A DNA stretch of 37,535 bases from Streptomyces longispororuber (GTDB lineage Bacteria; Actinomycetota; Actinomycetes; Streptomycetales; Streptomycetaceae), in NCBI RefSeq assembly GCF_014656095.1, contig NZ_BNBT01000076.1, positions 1 to 37,535 of the forward strand. Direction: 5' to 3'. Positions 6,966-15,100 of the stretch are shown piece after piece. A model generated the notes under the pieces. The model saw only the letters and a program-made list of their open reading frames with translations, was not told where the DNA came from and searched no databases. The translations under genes were made by a program, and so were the position numbers. The first letter of the stretch is position 1. Each line of letters starts with the position of its first letter.

Positions 6966-7783
6966 GCCATCTCGACGTAGAGGTGGACCCGGTCGAAGCG
7001 CCCGGCCGCCACGTCCCGGCGGCGCACCACCCAGTGGGCCACGCCGGAGTCCAGTTCCGTGACGTCGTCGCCGCATCTCCAGGTGGCCAGGAGAGCCCAG
7101 TCGTCGGCATCCTCTCCCTGGGCCGTACCACGGTGGTCGGAGGGGCCGGTCTCCTCGGGGCCACGGGCGTCGTGGACGGGGTCGTTCTGGGGCGAGGCCG
7201 GGTGGCCGCCGATCTGCAAGGTCCAGGGAGGGCGGTGACCGCCCACGCGTGCCCAGGCGTCGCTGAGTTCGTCGGCGAGTTCGAACTGCTCGTCCTCCGG
7301 GATGTCGCCCCATCTGTCGAGGGCGAAGCTCTCCGGCATCTGCGCGCTCGGCTGGTGCCACACCGTGCGCAGCTCACGCGCCTGGTACGGCTCGCGCCGG
7401 CTGTGCGCGAGAGGGGTCGGGGTGGTCGGGGTCCCGGCGGGGACGTACAGCACCGCGTCGGACACCTGTCTCCCGATGCCGTCCACATCGGTGCCGGAGA
7501 ACAGCAGCAGACGGCCGTCGGCGGGGAGCGGGAGGCCGGCGCCGCCCGGTGGGAGAGCCGCGAGGTCGACGGAGGCCACGAAGGGTTCGGACGGCCGCGG
7601 CACGCCGTGCGGCAGCTCGGGGTCGCCGCCGACCCGGGCCGCGAGGGGACCGTTGCCGCCCTCCGCCACGTACACCGCCGGACGCGCGACACGTATCCAT
7701 TCCTCCACCTCCTCCGCCGGCAGCCCCTGGGACGCCGCCTCGGCCCGGAAGCGGTTCACTCTGTCGATGCTCGCGTCGGTCAC
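6962..7783 (-). CDS. DUF1963 (YwqG-like) family protein
   Basis: A 273-residue soluble protein with the pattern of the DUF1963/YwqG family: early RVGGDPELPHGVPRP, then FVASVDLAALPP, GRLLLFSGTDVDG, a central IGGHPASPQNDP and a C-terminal DDWALLATWRCGDD. It has no catalytic motif I can name, no signal peptide and no membrane segment. The molecular function of the family is unknown to me. The GTG start at 7783 is supported by AGGGTGG about 5 bases upstream. It lies between two putative ornithine-supply genes and in the same direction as the GNAT and MbtH genes, but a 195-bp gap separates it from the GNAT. No iron box precedes it, so it may be a bystander. Confidence 0.8.
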   Translation of the reverse strand: MTDASIDRVNRFRAEAASQGLPAEEVEEWIRVARPAVYVAEGGNGPLAARVGGDPELPHGVPRPSEPFVASVDLAALPPGGAGLPLPADGRLLLFSGTDVDGIGRQVSDAVLYVPAGTPTTPTPLAHSRREPYQARELRTVWHQPSAQMPESFALDRWGDIPEDEQFELADELSDAWARVGGHRPPWTLQIGGHPASPQNDPVHDARGPEETGPSDHRGTAQGEDADDWALLATWRCGDDVTELDSGVAHWVVRRRDVAAGRFDRVHLYVEMA

Positions 7784-7978
7784 CGGGCCACCCTAACGGG
7801 CCTCACGGACGGGCGGCGGCAGGGCTCAAATCAATGGGTGACAAGGCGATTTGGCGCTACTGACCGCCGTCGGCTCTGCCCCGCCCGGGCGAAGGAAGGT
7901 GCTCGTCGGGGCGCGGACCCGCCGCTCGCCGGGTGTGCCGGAGGGTGGTCGGCGGTGGCGTGCGGCGTGGGGCCGTGG

Positions 7979-8512
7979 TCACACGATGCGCATGAGGACC
8001 TGCGCGTTGCGTCGCGGGTCCAGGGAGGTCGCCCAGGCCGCGGGGGCGAGACCGGGGGCCACGGGCGCGAAGCCGTAGCGCAGGAACAGTCCGCCGCCGC
8101 CGGTCGTCGCCGTGAACAGCGAGCCGAGTCCCTGGGTCCGTGCCCTGGCGAGGACCGCGCGCAGCAGCCCGGCCCCCACGCCGCCGCCCTGGCGGTGCCC
8201 GGCGACGCAGAAGTTGTACACCACGCCCGCGGGGGCGCGGTCCGCCGCCTCGGCGGCCGGGTACGCCCGCAGGCCCACGCAGCCGCCGAACGTGCCGTCG
8301 CGGTCCTCCACGACGAGGAAGTCGGCCGCCTGGGCGGCGTAGAGCGACAGGGGCCGCTCCCGCAGGGCCCCGGTGCGCACGAAGGGCTGGGACAGGGCGG
8401 CGAGCGCGGCGGCGTCCTCCCGGCGGGCGGTACGCACGAACAGGGTCGGCGCGGAGGGTGTGTGCGGGTGCGGGCGCGCGTACGCGACAGGGCGCGGCGT
8501 AGCCGTGATCAA
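7979..8512 (-). CDS. GNAT acetyltransferase resembling N-acetylglutamate synthase (ArgA GNAT domain)
   Basis: A 177-residue single-domain GNAT. The acetyl-CoA loop is GHRQGGGVGAGLL (about residues 105-117). Resemblance to the catalytic half of E. coli ArgA runs along the protein. LSQPFVRTGALRERPLSLY matches its IRPLEQQGILVRRSREQL region. LGSLFTATTGGGGLFLRYGFAPV and the end DPRRNAQVLMRIV match LFVLTTRSIHWFQERGFTPV and QRKSKVLMADL. It lacks the amino-acid-kinase domain that carries arginine control in long ArgA enzymes, though short actinobacterial synthases also lack it. The TTG start at 8512 has a strong GAGGAAGG upstream. It lies 173 bp downstream of the MbtH gene in the same direction with no promoter box of its own, so it probably shares the iron box at 8998-9016. 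Alternative: acetylation of another amine such as the siderophore. Confidence 0.72.
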   Translation of the reverse strand: MITATPRPVAYARPHPHTPSAPTLFVRTARREDAAALAALSQPFVRTGALRERPLSLYAAQAADFLVVEDRDGTFGGCVGLRAYPAAEAADRAPAGVVYNFCVAGHRQGGGVGAGLLRAVLARARTQGLGSLFTATTGGGGLFLRYGFAPVAPGLAPAAWATSLDPRRNAQVLMRIV

Positions 8513-8685
8513 GGCTTTCCTTCCTCGGTTCCACGGTCGGAGGACGGCTCGTCGCCGTGTCGTCCGGCGAGACGTGGAAGTAGGGCCGGCCTGACCGAAG
8601 ACCGGCGTGGTGCACGCCCCCGGACCACCACTGTGTCATCCGCCCCAACCGGCGGTCGTCCCGGGGCCGTCGAGCGCGGCGGGGC

Positions 8686-8898
8686 TCAGGCGTCCATGGA
8701 GGCCACGAGGGACTTCGGGCGCAGGTCGGTCCAGTGGGTCTCCACGTACTCCAGGCACGCGTCCCGGCTGTCCTCGCCGAAGGCGACGGTCCAGCCCCCG
8801 GGCACCTCGGCGAACGTCGGCCACAGCGAGTGCTGGCCCTCGTCGTTCACCAGGACCAGGAAGCGGCCTTCGCTGTCGTCGAACGGGTTGGTGCTCAT
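8686..8898 (-). CDS. cchK: MbtH-like NRPS chaperone
   Basis: A 70-residue MbtH-like protein with all family hallmarks: NPFDD, FLVLVNDEGQHSLWPTFAEVPGGW and CLEYVETHWTDLRPKSL, including the conserved Trp residues. MbtH proteins bind adenylation domains and are often needed for their folding and activity; the partner here should be CchH. GAGGAGG lies 8 bases before ATG 8898. It is divergent from esterase cchJ across the iron box at 8998-9016, the arrangement expected for cchJ/cchK of coelichelin clusters. The putative acetylglutamate-synthase GNAT follows on the same strand. Confidence 0.96.
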   Translation of the reverse strand: MSTNPFDDSEGRFLVLVNDEGQHSLWPTFAEVPGGWTVAFGEDSRDACLEYVETHWTDLRPKSLVASMDA

Positions 8899-8997
8899 GC
8901 TCGGTGCCTCCTCGGGCGCGCGCGGCCACGACCGCCGTGCCGGAACAGTGGATTCGGGATCGCCGACAGATGTCGGGGATGGAAGGGCAAGCTCGCC

Positions 8998-9016
8998 TTA
9001 GGTTAGGCTCGCCTAA
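8998..9016. promoter_or_regulatory. Iron box between cchK and cchJ
   Basis: TTAGGTTAGGCTCGCCTAA is a near-perfect 19-bp iron-repressor palindrome in the divergent cchK/cchJ region. A further half-site, GAGCCTAAT, follows near 9024-9032. A single operator could control both directions. Confidence 0.93.
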
Positions 9017-9170
9017 TCATCGATGAGCCTAATATTTTTCCCCGCCCTCCCACAAGCTTGCCTCCCGTGACCTTGCCTCCCCCAGCTTCTCTCTTCCTCC
9101 CCTCCCCCTGACAAGCCCCGCAGGGCTTCTGACAACCTGTGACGGGCTTCCCCCTGACAAGGAGACGCAC
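9017..9170 (+). other. Pyrimidine-rich cchJ leader with hairpin and repeats
   Basis: The 154-bp stretch between the iron box and the cchJ start has an unusually C/T-rich plus strand at 9060-9110. It also contains a perfect hairpin, AAGCCC (9113-9118), loop CGCA, GGGCTT (9123-9128), and repeated CTGACAA motifs near 9108, 9129 and 9154. The ribosome binding site AAGGAG ends the tract. No open frame with coding bias was seen; it is probably untranslated leader. Confidence 0.45.
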
Positions 9171-10310
9171 ATGCGCGAGCCGGCCACGACCGGCCCCGCT
9201 CCCGGCCGCCCGGCCGAAGCGGACGCTCCCTTCGCGGAGTTCGGACTGCCCGGCGAGCCTGGCACCGAGGAGTTCTGGGCCGCCGCCGGGGCCCCCGCTT
9301 CGGTCCCGGCCGACGGGGGCGGCTGGCTGACGCTGTTCCTGTGGCGCGGTACCGCCGCCGCGACCGTGCACTTCGAGAGCTGGTCGGAGCCGGTGCCGCT
9401 GCGCCGCTGGGGCGACGGCGACTGCTGGTACGCCACCGTGCGCACGCCCGCGCGGCTGCGGGTGACGTACCAGTTCCGCGTGGACGGCACCGACCACGCC
9501 GACCCGTGCAACCCGGCCGGCGCGGGCCTCGACCGGTCCATGGCCGCGACCCCGGACGCCCCGGCGCAGCCGCACTGGCCCGTGGTCGGCGCCGACGACG
9601 TCCTGCCCCTGCCGAAGACCCGGGTGCGCTGGAACAGCGCACGGCTCGGCGGGCGGCGCACCGTGCGCGTGCACCCGGCGGGCGGCGGCGGACCGGTCGT
9701 GCTCCTGCTCGACGGGGACGACTGGCTGTATCTGCACCCGGCCGTGACCGCGTTCGACTCGGCCGTCGCCGCCGGGGACATGCCCCCGGTCACGCTCGTG
9801 TTCCTGCCGGCCAAGGACAGGGAGGCCGAGTTCACGTGCCGCCCCGAGCTGTGGGAGGCGGTCCGCGACGAGCTGCTGCCGCTGGTGGCCGACACCGGCG
9901 TGCCCGCCGACGCCGAGCGTCTCGTGGTCGCCGGGCAGAGCCTGGGCGGGCTGAGCGCGCTGTACGCGGCACTGGAGTTCCCGGAGCTGGTGTCCCGCGT
10001 CGCCTGCCAGTCGGGGTCGTTCTGGTGGACGCCCGACGCGCCGCGCGCGGGCGACCCGTTGGGCGGCCCGGTGGGCGGGGCGGTCGCCGCGCGCCTGCGG
10101 GAGCGGCCCGGTCTCCCCGACCTCTCGGGGCTGCGCGTCGCGTTCGACGTCGGGGAGCACGAGACGCGGATGCTGCCGCACTGCGAGCTGACCGAGGCCC
10201 TGACCCGGCAGGCCGGGGCGACCGTGCGGGTCTCGCGCTCGCCCTCCGGCCACGACCGCGCGGGCTGGCGGCACGCCCTGCTCCGGGACGTCGCCTGGGC
10301 GCTCGGCTGA
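9171..10310 (+). CDS. cchJ: Siderophore esterase (Fes/IroE-like), CchJ-type
   Basis: A 379-residue alpha/beta hydrolase of the enterochelin-esterase family. The N-terminal ~150 residues form the immunoglobulin-like substrate domain (FLWRGTAAATVHFESW, YQFRVDGTDHADPCNPA). The C-terminal esterase_D part has LLLDGDDWLY (178-187), nucleophile motif GQSLGG with Ser257, and His361 in SGHDRAGW; the acid is probably Asp326 of FDVGEHE. There is no signal peptide, so it acts in the cytoplasm. CchJ has been proposed in coelichelin clusters to hydrolyse the siderophore or release the peptide from the thioesterase-less NRPS; coelichelin itself has no ester, so the substrate bond is uncertain. AAGGAG lies 7 bases before ATG 9171. 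Expression comes from the shared iron box, through a pyrimidine-rich leader of about 150 bases. Confidence 0.92.
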   Translation: MREPATTGPAPGRPAEADAPFAEFGLPGEPGTEEFWAAAGAPASVPADGGGWLTLFLWRGTAAATVHFESWSEPVPLRRWGDGDCWYATVRTPARLRVTYQFRVDGTDHADPCNPAGAGLDRSMAATPDAPAQPHWPVVGADDVLPLPKTRVRWNSARLGGRRTVRVHPAGGGGPVVLLLDGDDWLYLHPAVTAFDSAVAAGDMPPVTLVFLPAKDREAEFTCRPELWEAVRDELLPLVADTGVPADAERLVVAGQSLGGLSALYAALEFPELVSRVACQSGSFWWTPDAPRAGDPLGGPVGGAVAARLRERPGLPDLSGLRVAFDVGEHETRMLPHCELTEALTRQAGATVRVSRSPSGHDRAGWRHALLRDVAWALG

Positions 10311-10331
10311 CGGCTCCGGGCACGGACGCCG

Positions 10332-10377
10332 GTGGGCCGTGTCCCGTCCGCTGTACTGCGGACGGGACACGGCCCAC
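10332..10377. terminator. Perfect 20-bp stem terminator between cchJ and cchI
   Basis: GTGGGCCGTGTCCCGTCCGC (10332-10351) pairs without mismatch with 10358-10377 around the loop TGTACT. It lies in the 84-bp gap between convergent cchJ and cchI, so it should end both the esterase message and the long cchFGHI message. No T-tract is present. Confidence 0.85.
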
Positions 10378-10394
10378 TGTCGTACGCGCTCAGC

Positions 10395-12104
10395 TCACCG
10401 GGCCACGGCCAGGCAGTACTCCTCGTTGGTGGCGAGCAGGTTGCGGTGGGTGTCCTCGGCGGTGACGACTCCGTCGTCCAGGACCAGGACGCGGTCGGCC
10501 GCGTCCAGGAGGGCCGGGCTGCTGGTGATGACGACGGTGGTGCGGCCCCGGCGCAGCTTCGCGACGTTGCGGGCGATGAGCTGCTCGGTGACCGCGTCCA
10601 CGGCCGTCGTCGGGTCGTGCAGCACCAGGACGTCCGTGTCGGCGGCCAGGGCGCGGGCCAGGGACAGCCGTTGGCGCTGGCCGCCGGAGAGGTTCGCGCC
10701 CCGGTCGCGGACGCCGTAGTCGAGGCCCTCGGGGTGCAGGGCGACGACGTCGGTCAGCATGGACGCCTCCACGGCCGCCTCGACGCTCCGGCTGGTGCCC
10801 GAGGGGTCGATGTTCGTCCGCAGGGTGCCCGCGAAGATCTCCCCGTCGTACGGGTTGACCAGCATGTGCTCGCGGACCGCCGCCGTCGACAGCTCGGCGA
10901 GCTCCTGGCCGCTGATCCGTACCGCCCCGTCGTACGCGTGGGGCGGGACCTTGGCGGCCAGGACGGCGGCGAGGTCGGCGGCGGCCCGCGGCTGGTAGGG
11001 GGCGACGGCGACGAACTCGCCGGCGGCCACCTGGAACTTCACCTTGCGCAGGGCCCCGTAGCGGACGCAGTCGAGCTCCAGGTCGCCGCCCGGCGCCGGG
11101 CGCCCCGGGCCGGGGACCGTCACCGGCGGGGCGTTGAGGACGAGCGCCATCCGCTCGGCCGACGCCCGCGCGATCATCACGTACTTGGGCATCTCCGAGA
11201 ACATCTTCAGCGGTTCCATGATGAACTGCGCGAGGCCCACGGCCATCACGAGCTCGCCCACGGTGATGCTGCCCTCGAAGGCCAGCCACCCCGCCGTGAT
11301 GGACACGGCGGCGGCGAGGACCGCGTTGAGCGCCAGGGCGGTGCCCGCGTAGACGCCGTTCACCCGGGCGACGGTGATCGCCTGGCGCTTCGCCTCGGTG
11401 CTGACGCCGCGGTAGGAGGTGAACGCCGCGTGGTTGCCGCCGAAGCCGTGCAGCGGGCGCAGGCCGGTGATGAGGTCGGCGACCTTCGCGCCCGCGCGGG
11501 CCACCCGGGCCTGCTGCTCCCGGGTGCTGGAGCCGATCCGCTTGGACATCACGCTCAGGACCGACAGGATCCCGACGGTGCCCACGATCACCAGCAGGCC
11601 GAGCCGGAGGTCGGCCAGGCCGAGCGCGACCGCCGCGACGACCACCGCGACCAGGGAGCTGATGAGCAGCGGCACCACCTCGATGATGTCGGCGGTCTGG
11701 TCGGCGTCCTCGGTGGCGATGGTGAGCACCTCGCCGGACTTGAGGTCGACGTCCCGGGCCACGGGCTGCAGGCCGCAGCCGGCGACCTCGACCCGCCAGC
11801 GGTGCGCCTCGGTCGTGTTGGCCTTCTGCAGGATGCGCATGCCGAACCGCCACGACAGCGACACGGTCGTGATGATCACGGCGAGCGCGGCGATCGACAG
11901 GCCGAGCGCGCCCAGGCTGCGGTCCCGCATCGTGTGCTCCACGATCAGGCCGAGCGCGATCGGGAAGGCCGTCTCCCCGGCCTGGTAGAGGCCCATGAGG
12001 ACGGTGCCCCAGGCCATGGCGCCCACGTTGCGGCGCAGTGCGGTCCGCAGGATGTCGGCCCCCGGGCGGGGCCGCTGCGTGTCGGGCGTGTCAGGAGTGG
12101 TCAT
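10395..12104 (-). CDS. cchI: ABC half-transporter with degenerate nucleotide site (CchI)
   Basis: A 569-residue exporter-type half-transporter: an N-terminal membrane domain (hydrophobic segments around residues 28-55, 68-88, 145-185, 250-275) and a C-terminal ATPase domain. The ATPase domain is unusual. The Walker A position reads APYQPRAAADL, with no P-loop Lys. The Walker B end is LVLHDPTTAVD, with His-Asp in place of Asp-Glu. The switch His is replaced (ITSSP). The signature LSGGQ (about 472-476) is intact. It must pair with CchG, whose motifs are complementary. ATG 12104 overlaps the 3' end of cchH by 14 bases, which suggests translational coupling; a TTG 15 bases earlier is the alternative. 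Likely role: the inner-membrane pump for the siderophore, as proposed for CchG/CchI, although such folds can import ferric siderophores (as IrtAB does). Confidence 0.92.
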   Translation of the reverse strand: MTTPDTPDTQRPRPGADILRTALRRNVGAMAWGTVLMGLYQAGETAFPIALGLIVEHTMRDRSLGALGLSIAALAVIITTVSLSWRFGMRILQKANTTEAHRWRVEVAGCGLQPVARDVDLKSGEVLTIATEDADQTADIIEVVPLLISSLVAVVVAAVALGLADLRLGLLVIVGTVGILSVLSVMSKRIGSSTREQQARVARAGAKVADLITGLRPLHGFGGNHAAFTSYRGVSTEAKRQAITVARVNGVYAGTALALNAVLAAAVSITAGWLAFEGSITVGELVMAVGLAQFIMEPLKMFSEMPKYVMIARASAERMALVLNAPPVTVPGPGRPAPGGDLELDCVRYGALRKVKFQVAAGEFVAVAPYQPRAAADLAAVLAAKVPPHAYDGAVRISGQELAELSTAAVREHMLVNPYDGEIFAGTLRTNIDPSGTSRSVEAAVEASMLTDVVALHPEGLDYGVRDRGANLSGGQRQRLSLARALAADTDVLVLHDPTTAVDAVTEQLIARNVAKLRRGRTTVVITSSPALLDAADRVLVLDDGVVTAEDTHRNLLATNEEYCLAVAR

Positions 12105-15100
12105 CGAGGTGGCCGGCAATCGCTTCGGGGGTTCGCAGGGTGAACAGGTCGCGGATGGTGATCACGGGGCCGAACTCGCGGCGGAGCAGCCCGATGAGGC
12201 GTACCGCCAGCATCGAGTGCCCGCCGAGGGCGACGAAGTCGCTCACCGCGCTCACCTCGTCATCATCCAGGTCGAGTGCTTCGGCGAAGTACTCGCACAC
12301 CACGGTCTCGGTCTCGGTCTCCGGGCCGCGCTCCCCCGCCGTGGTCAGCGCGCCCAGCGGCTTCGCCTCCGGGAGCGCCTTGGTGTCGGCCTTCCCGTTC
12401 ACGGTCAGCGGGATGCTGTCGACCTCGGCGTAGTGCGTCGGGCGCAGGAAGTCCGGCAGTCCGGCGCCCACCTCGGCGGCGACCGCCGCGAGGTCGGCGC
12501 CGTCGAGGACGAGGTAGGCGGCGAGCCGGTACGCGCCGTCGACCTGCGGGTCGGGCTGCGCGACCGCGGCGGCGAACCGCACCGCCGGGTGGGCGGCGAA
12601 CGCGGCCTCCACCTCGCCCAGCTCGACCCGGTGGCCGCGGATCTTGACCTGCTGGTCGGTGCGGCCCAGGTACATCAGGTTGCCGTCGGGCCGCCGGACC
12701 ACCAGGTCGCCGGTGCGGTACATGCGCTCGCCGGGCGAGCCGAACGGGCACGCCACGAACCGGTGGGCGCTCTGCGCGGGCTGTCCGAGGTAGCCGCGGG
12801 CGATGCCGACGCCCGCCACGTACAGCTCGCCGGGGACGCCGTCCGGCAGCGGCCGCAGCCACGGGTCGAGGACGTACACGTCGGTGTTGTCGATGGCCAC
12901 GCCCACCACCGGGTCCTGGCACTCGAAGGTGCCGACGCCGAGGGTGTTGATGGTGTACTCCGTGGGCCCGTACAGGTTGTAGCCGACCGTGCCCTCGGTG
13001 TCGGCGAGCCGCCGCCACAGCGTCGGCGTGACGGCCTCGCCGCCGAGGAGCACCAGGGCCGGGCGCTGCTCGGGGTGGTCGAGGAGGCCCTCGGCCACCA
13101 ACTGCTGGGCGTACGTCGGGGTGACGTTGACGACGTCGATCCCGTGCTCCAGGCAGTAGGCGACCAGGCCGGGAGCGTCGCGGCGCAGCTCCTCGTCGCA
13201 GATGTGCACCTCGTGGCCGTCGGCGAGCCACAGCAGCTCCTCCCACGACATGTCGAACGCGAACGACACGGTGTGGGCGATCCTGAAGGTGCGGTGGCCG
13301 TGCTCGGCGAGGACCGGTTCGAAGATGCGGCGCTGGTGGTTGATCAGCATGTTGGTGAGACCGGCGTACTCGGTCACCACGCCCTTGGGCTTCCCGGTCG
13401 AGCCGGAGGTGTAGATCGTGTACGCGGGGTGGCGCAGCCGGTCCGGGTCGTCCGGCGCGAACGTCGTGTACGGCTCGGCGTCGGGCAGCGGGCGGTCCAG
13501 CTCGATGAGGTCCCCGGCGCCGATCAGGCCCCGGGCCGCGAACAGGTCACCGGTCAGGCGCGGTGTCACGGCGCTCACGGTGAGGACCACCCGCGGGCGG
13601 GCGTCCGCGACGATCGCGGCGATCCGCTCGTCGGGGTGGTCCAGCTCCAGGGGCACGTACGCGGCGCCGACGCGCAGCACCGCGAACAGCGCCACGATCG
13701 AGTCCAGGGAGCGCGGGATCGCGAGCCCCACGGCCGTCTCGGGGCCGATGCCGCGCCCGGCGAGCACGCCCGCCACCGCGCGGCTGCGGTCCCGCAGTTC
13801 GGCGAAGGTCATGGTGGCGCCGTGCGCGACGAGCGCCACCCGCTGGGGGTCGCGGTCGGCGGCCCGGTCGAAGCGGTCGACGACGGTGTCCGTGCCGATG
13901 TCCGTGCGCGCGGCGGGCCGGGGCGCGTCGCCCAGGCCGGGCAGCGCGCCCACCGGGCCGGTCGCGCGGGCGAGGTCCTCCAGCACGCGGACGTAGTCGT
14001 CGAGGAGGCGGCGGGCGCCCGCGGTGTCGCCGTCGCGGTGCTCCAGCTTCACCGTGAGCCGCTCGCCCGGGGTGACGACCCAGGTGAAGGGGTAGTGCGT
14101 GGAGTCGTCGGCCTTCACCGAGGTGATGCCGTGCCGGGAGTTCATCGCGGCGAACGCGTCCATGTCCAGGAAGTTCTGGAGCACGAACAGGTTGTCGAAG
14201 AGGGTGTCGTGGCCGCTGGCGCGCTGGATCTCGCCGAGGCCCAGGTGCTCGTGGTCCATGGCCTCGACGCGGGCGACCTGCACGGCCTCCAGGTACTCCC
14301 GGACCGTGTCGCCGGGCCGGGCCCGGGTCCACAGGGGCACGGTGTTGAGCAGGACACCGACGACGTCCGCCAGGCCCTCGCCGTCGCGGCCGGAGACGGT
14401 CACGCCGAACACGGCGTCGGCGCGGCCGGTGCGGGCGCCCAGGAGCAGGCCGAACGCTCCGGTGAGCACGGAGTTCAGCGTGACGCCGTGCGCCTTGGCC
14501 GCGTTCCGCAGCAGGTCGGACTGGTCGGCACTCAGCGTGTGCACGAGCGCCCGCGGCAGTTCGTCGGAGAGGTCCGGCGCGGGACCGGCGAGCAGCGTCG
14601 GTCCCGACAGGCCCGCCAGGTGCTCGGCCCAGAAGCGCTCCGACACCGCCGGGTCCTTGGCGGCGAGCGCGCGGGCGTGGTCCTCGAAGCTCGGCGTCGC
14701 CGGGGTCGCGTCCAGCGGCCGGCCCGCGAGGACGGCCTCGTAGGCGTCGAACAGGTCGCGCAGCACGATCTCGCGGGACCAGCCGTCCCACAGCAGCAGG
14801 TGGTAGCTGAGCAGCAGGCCGTCGCGTCCTTCGGGCAGCCGCACCACGGTGAGCCGGATCAGTGGCGGCTCGCCCGGGTCGAAGCCCGTGTCGCGGTCGC
14901 GGGCGCGCAACGCGTCGACCTCGGCGTCCGTCGTCAGCTCGACCGTACGCACCGCCACGCGGCGGCCCGCCGCGAGGACCTGGACGGGGTTGCCGTCGTC
15001 GTCGGTGGCGAAGCCCGCGCCCACGACGGGGTGGCGGGCGATCACGTACGCCATCGCCTCGGCGAGCGCGTCGGTGTCCAGGCGCCGGTCGAAGCCGAAG

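Noticed and set aside
7784..7978. Small gene or RNA in the gap between the DUF1963 and GNAT genes
   Set aside because: A short AT-richer patch with a CAAATC/GATTTG inverted repeat (7827-7832, 7848-7853) was seen, but no coding signal, clear promoter or RNA fold.
5978..9001. About 1,000-codon plus-strand frame across argB, DUF1963, GNAT and mbtH
   Set aside because: It overlaps four recognisable genes in other frames or on the other strand and its product is an Arg/Gly/Pro-rich shadow.
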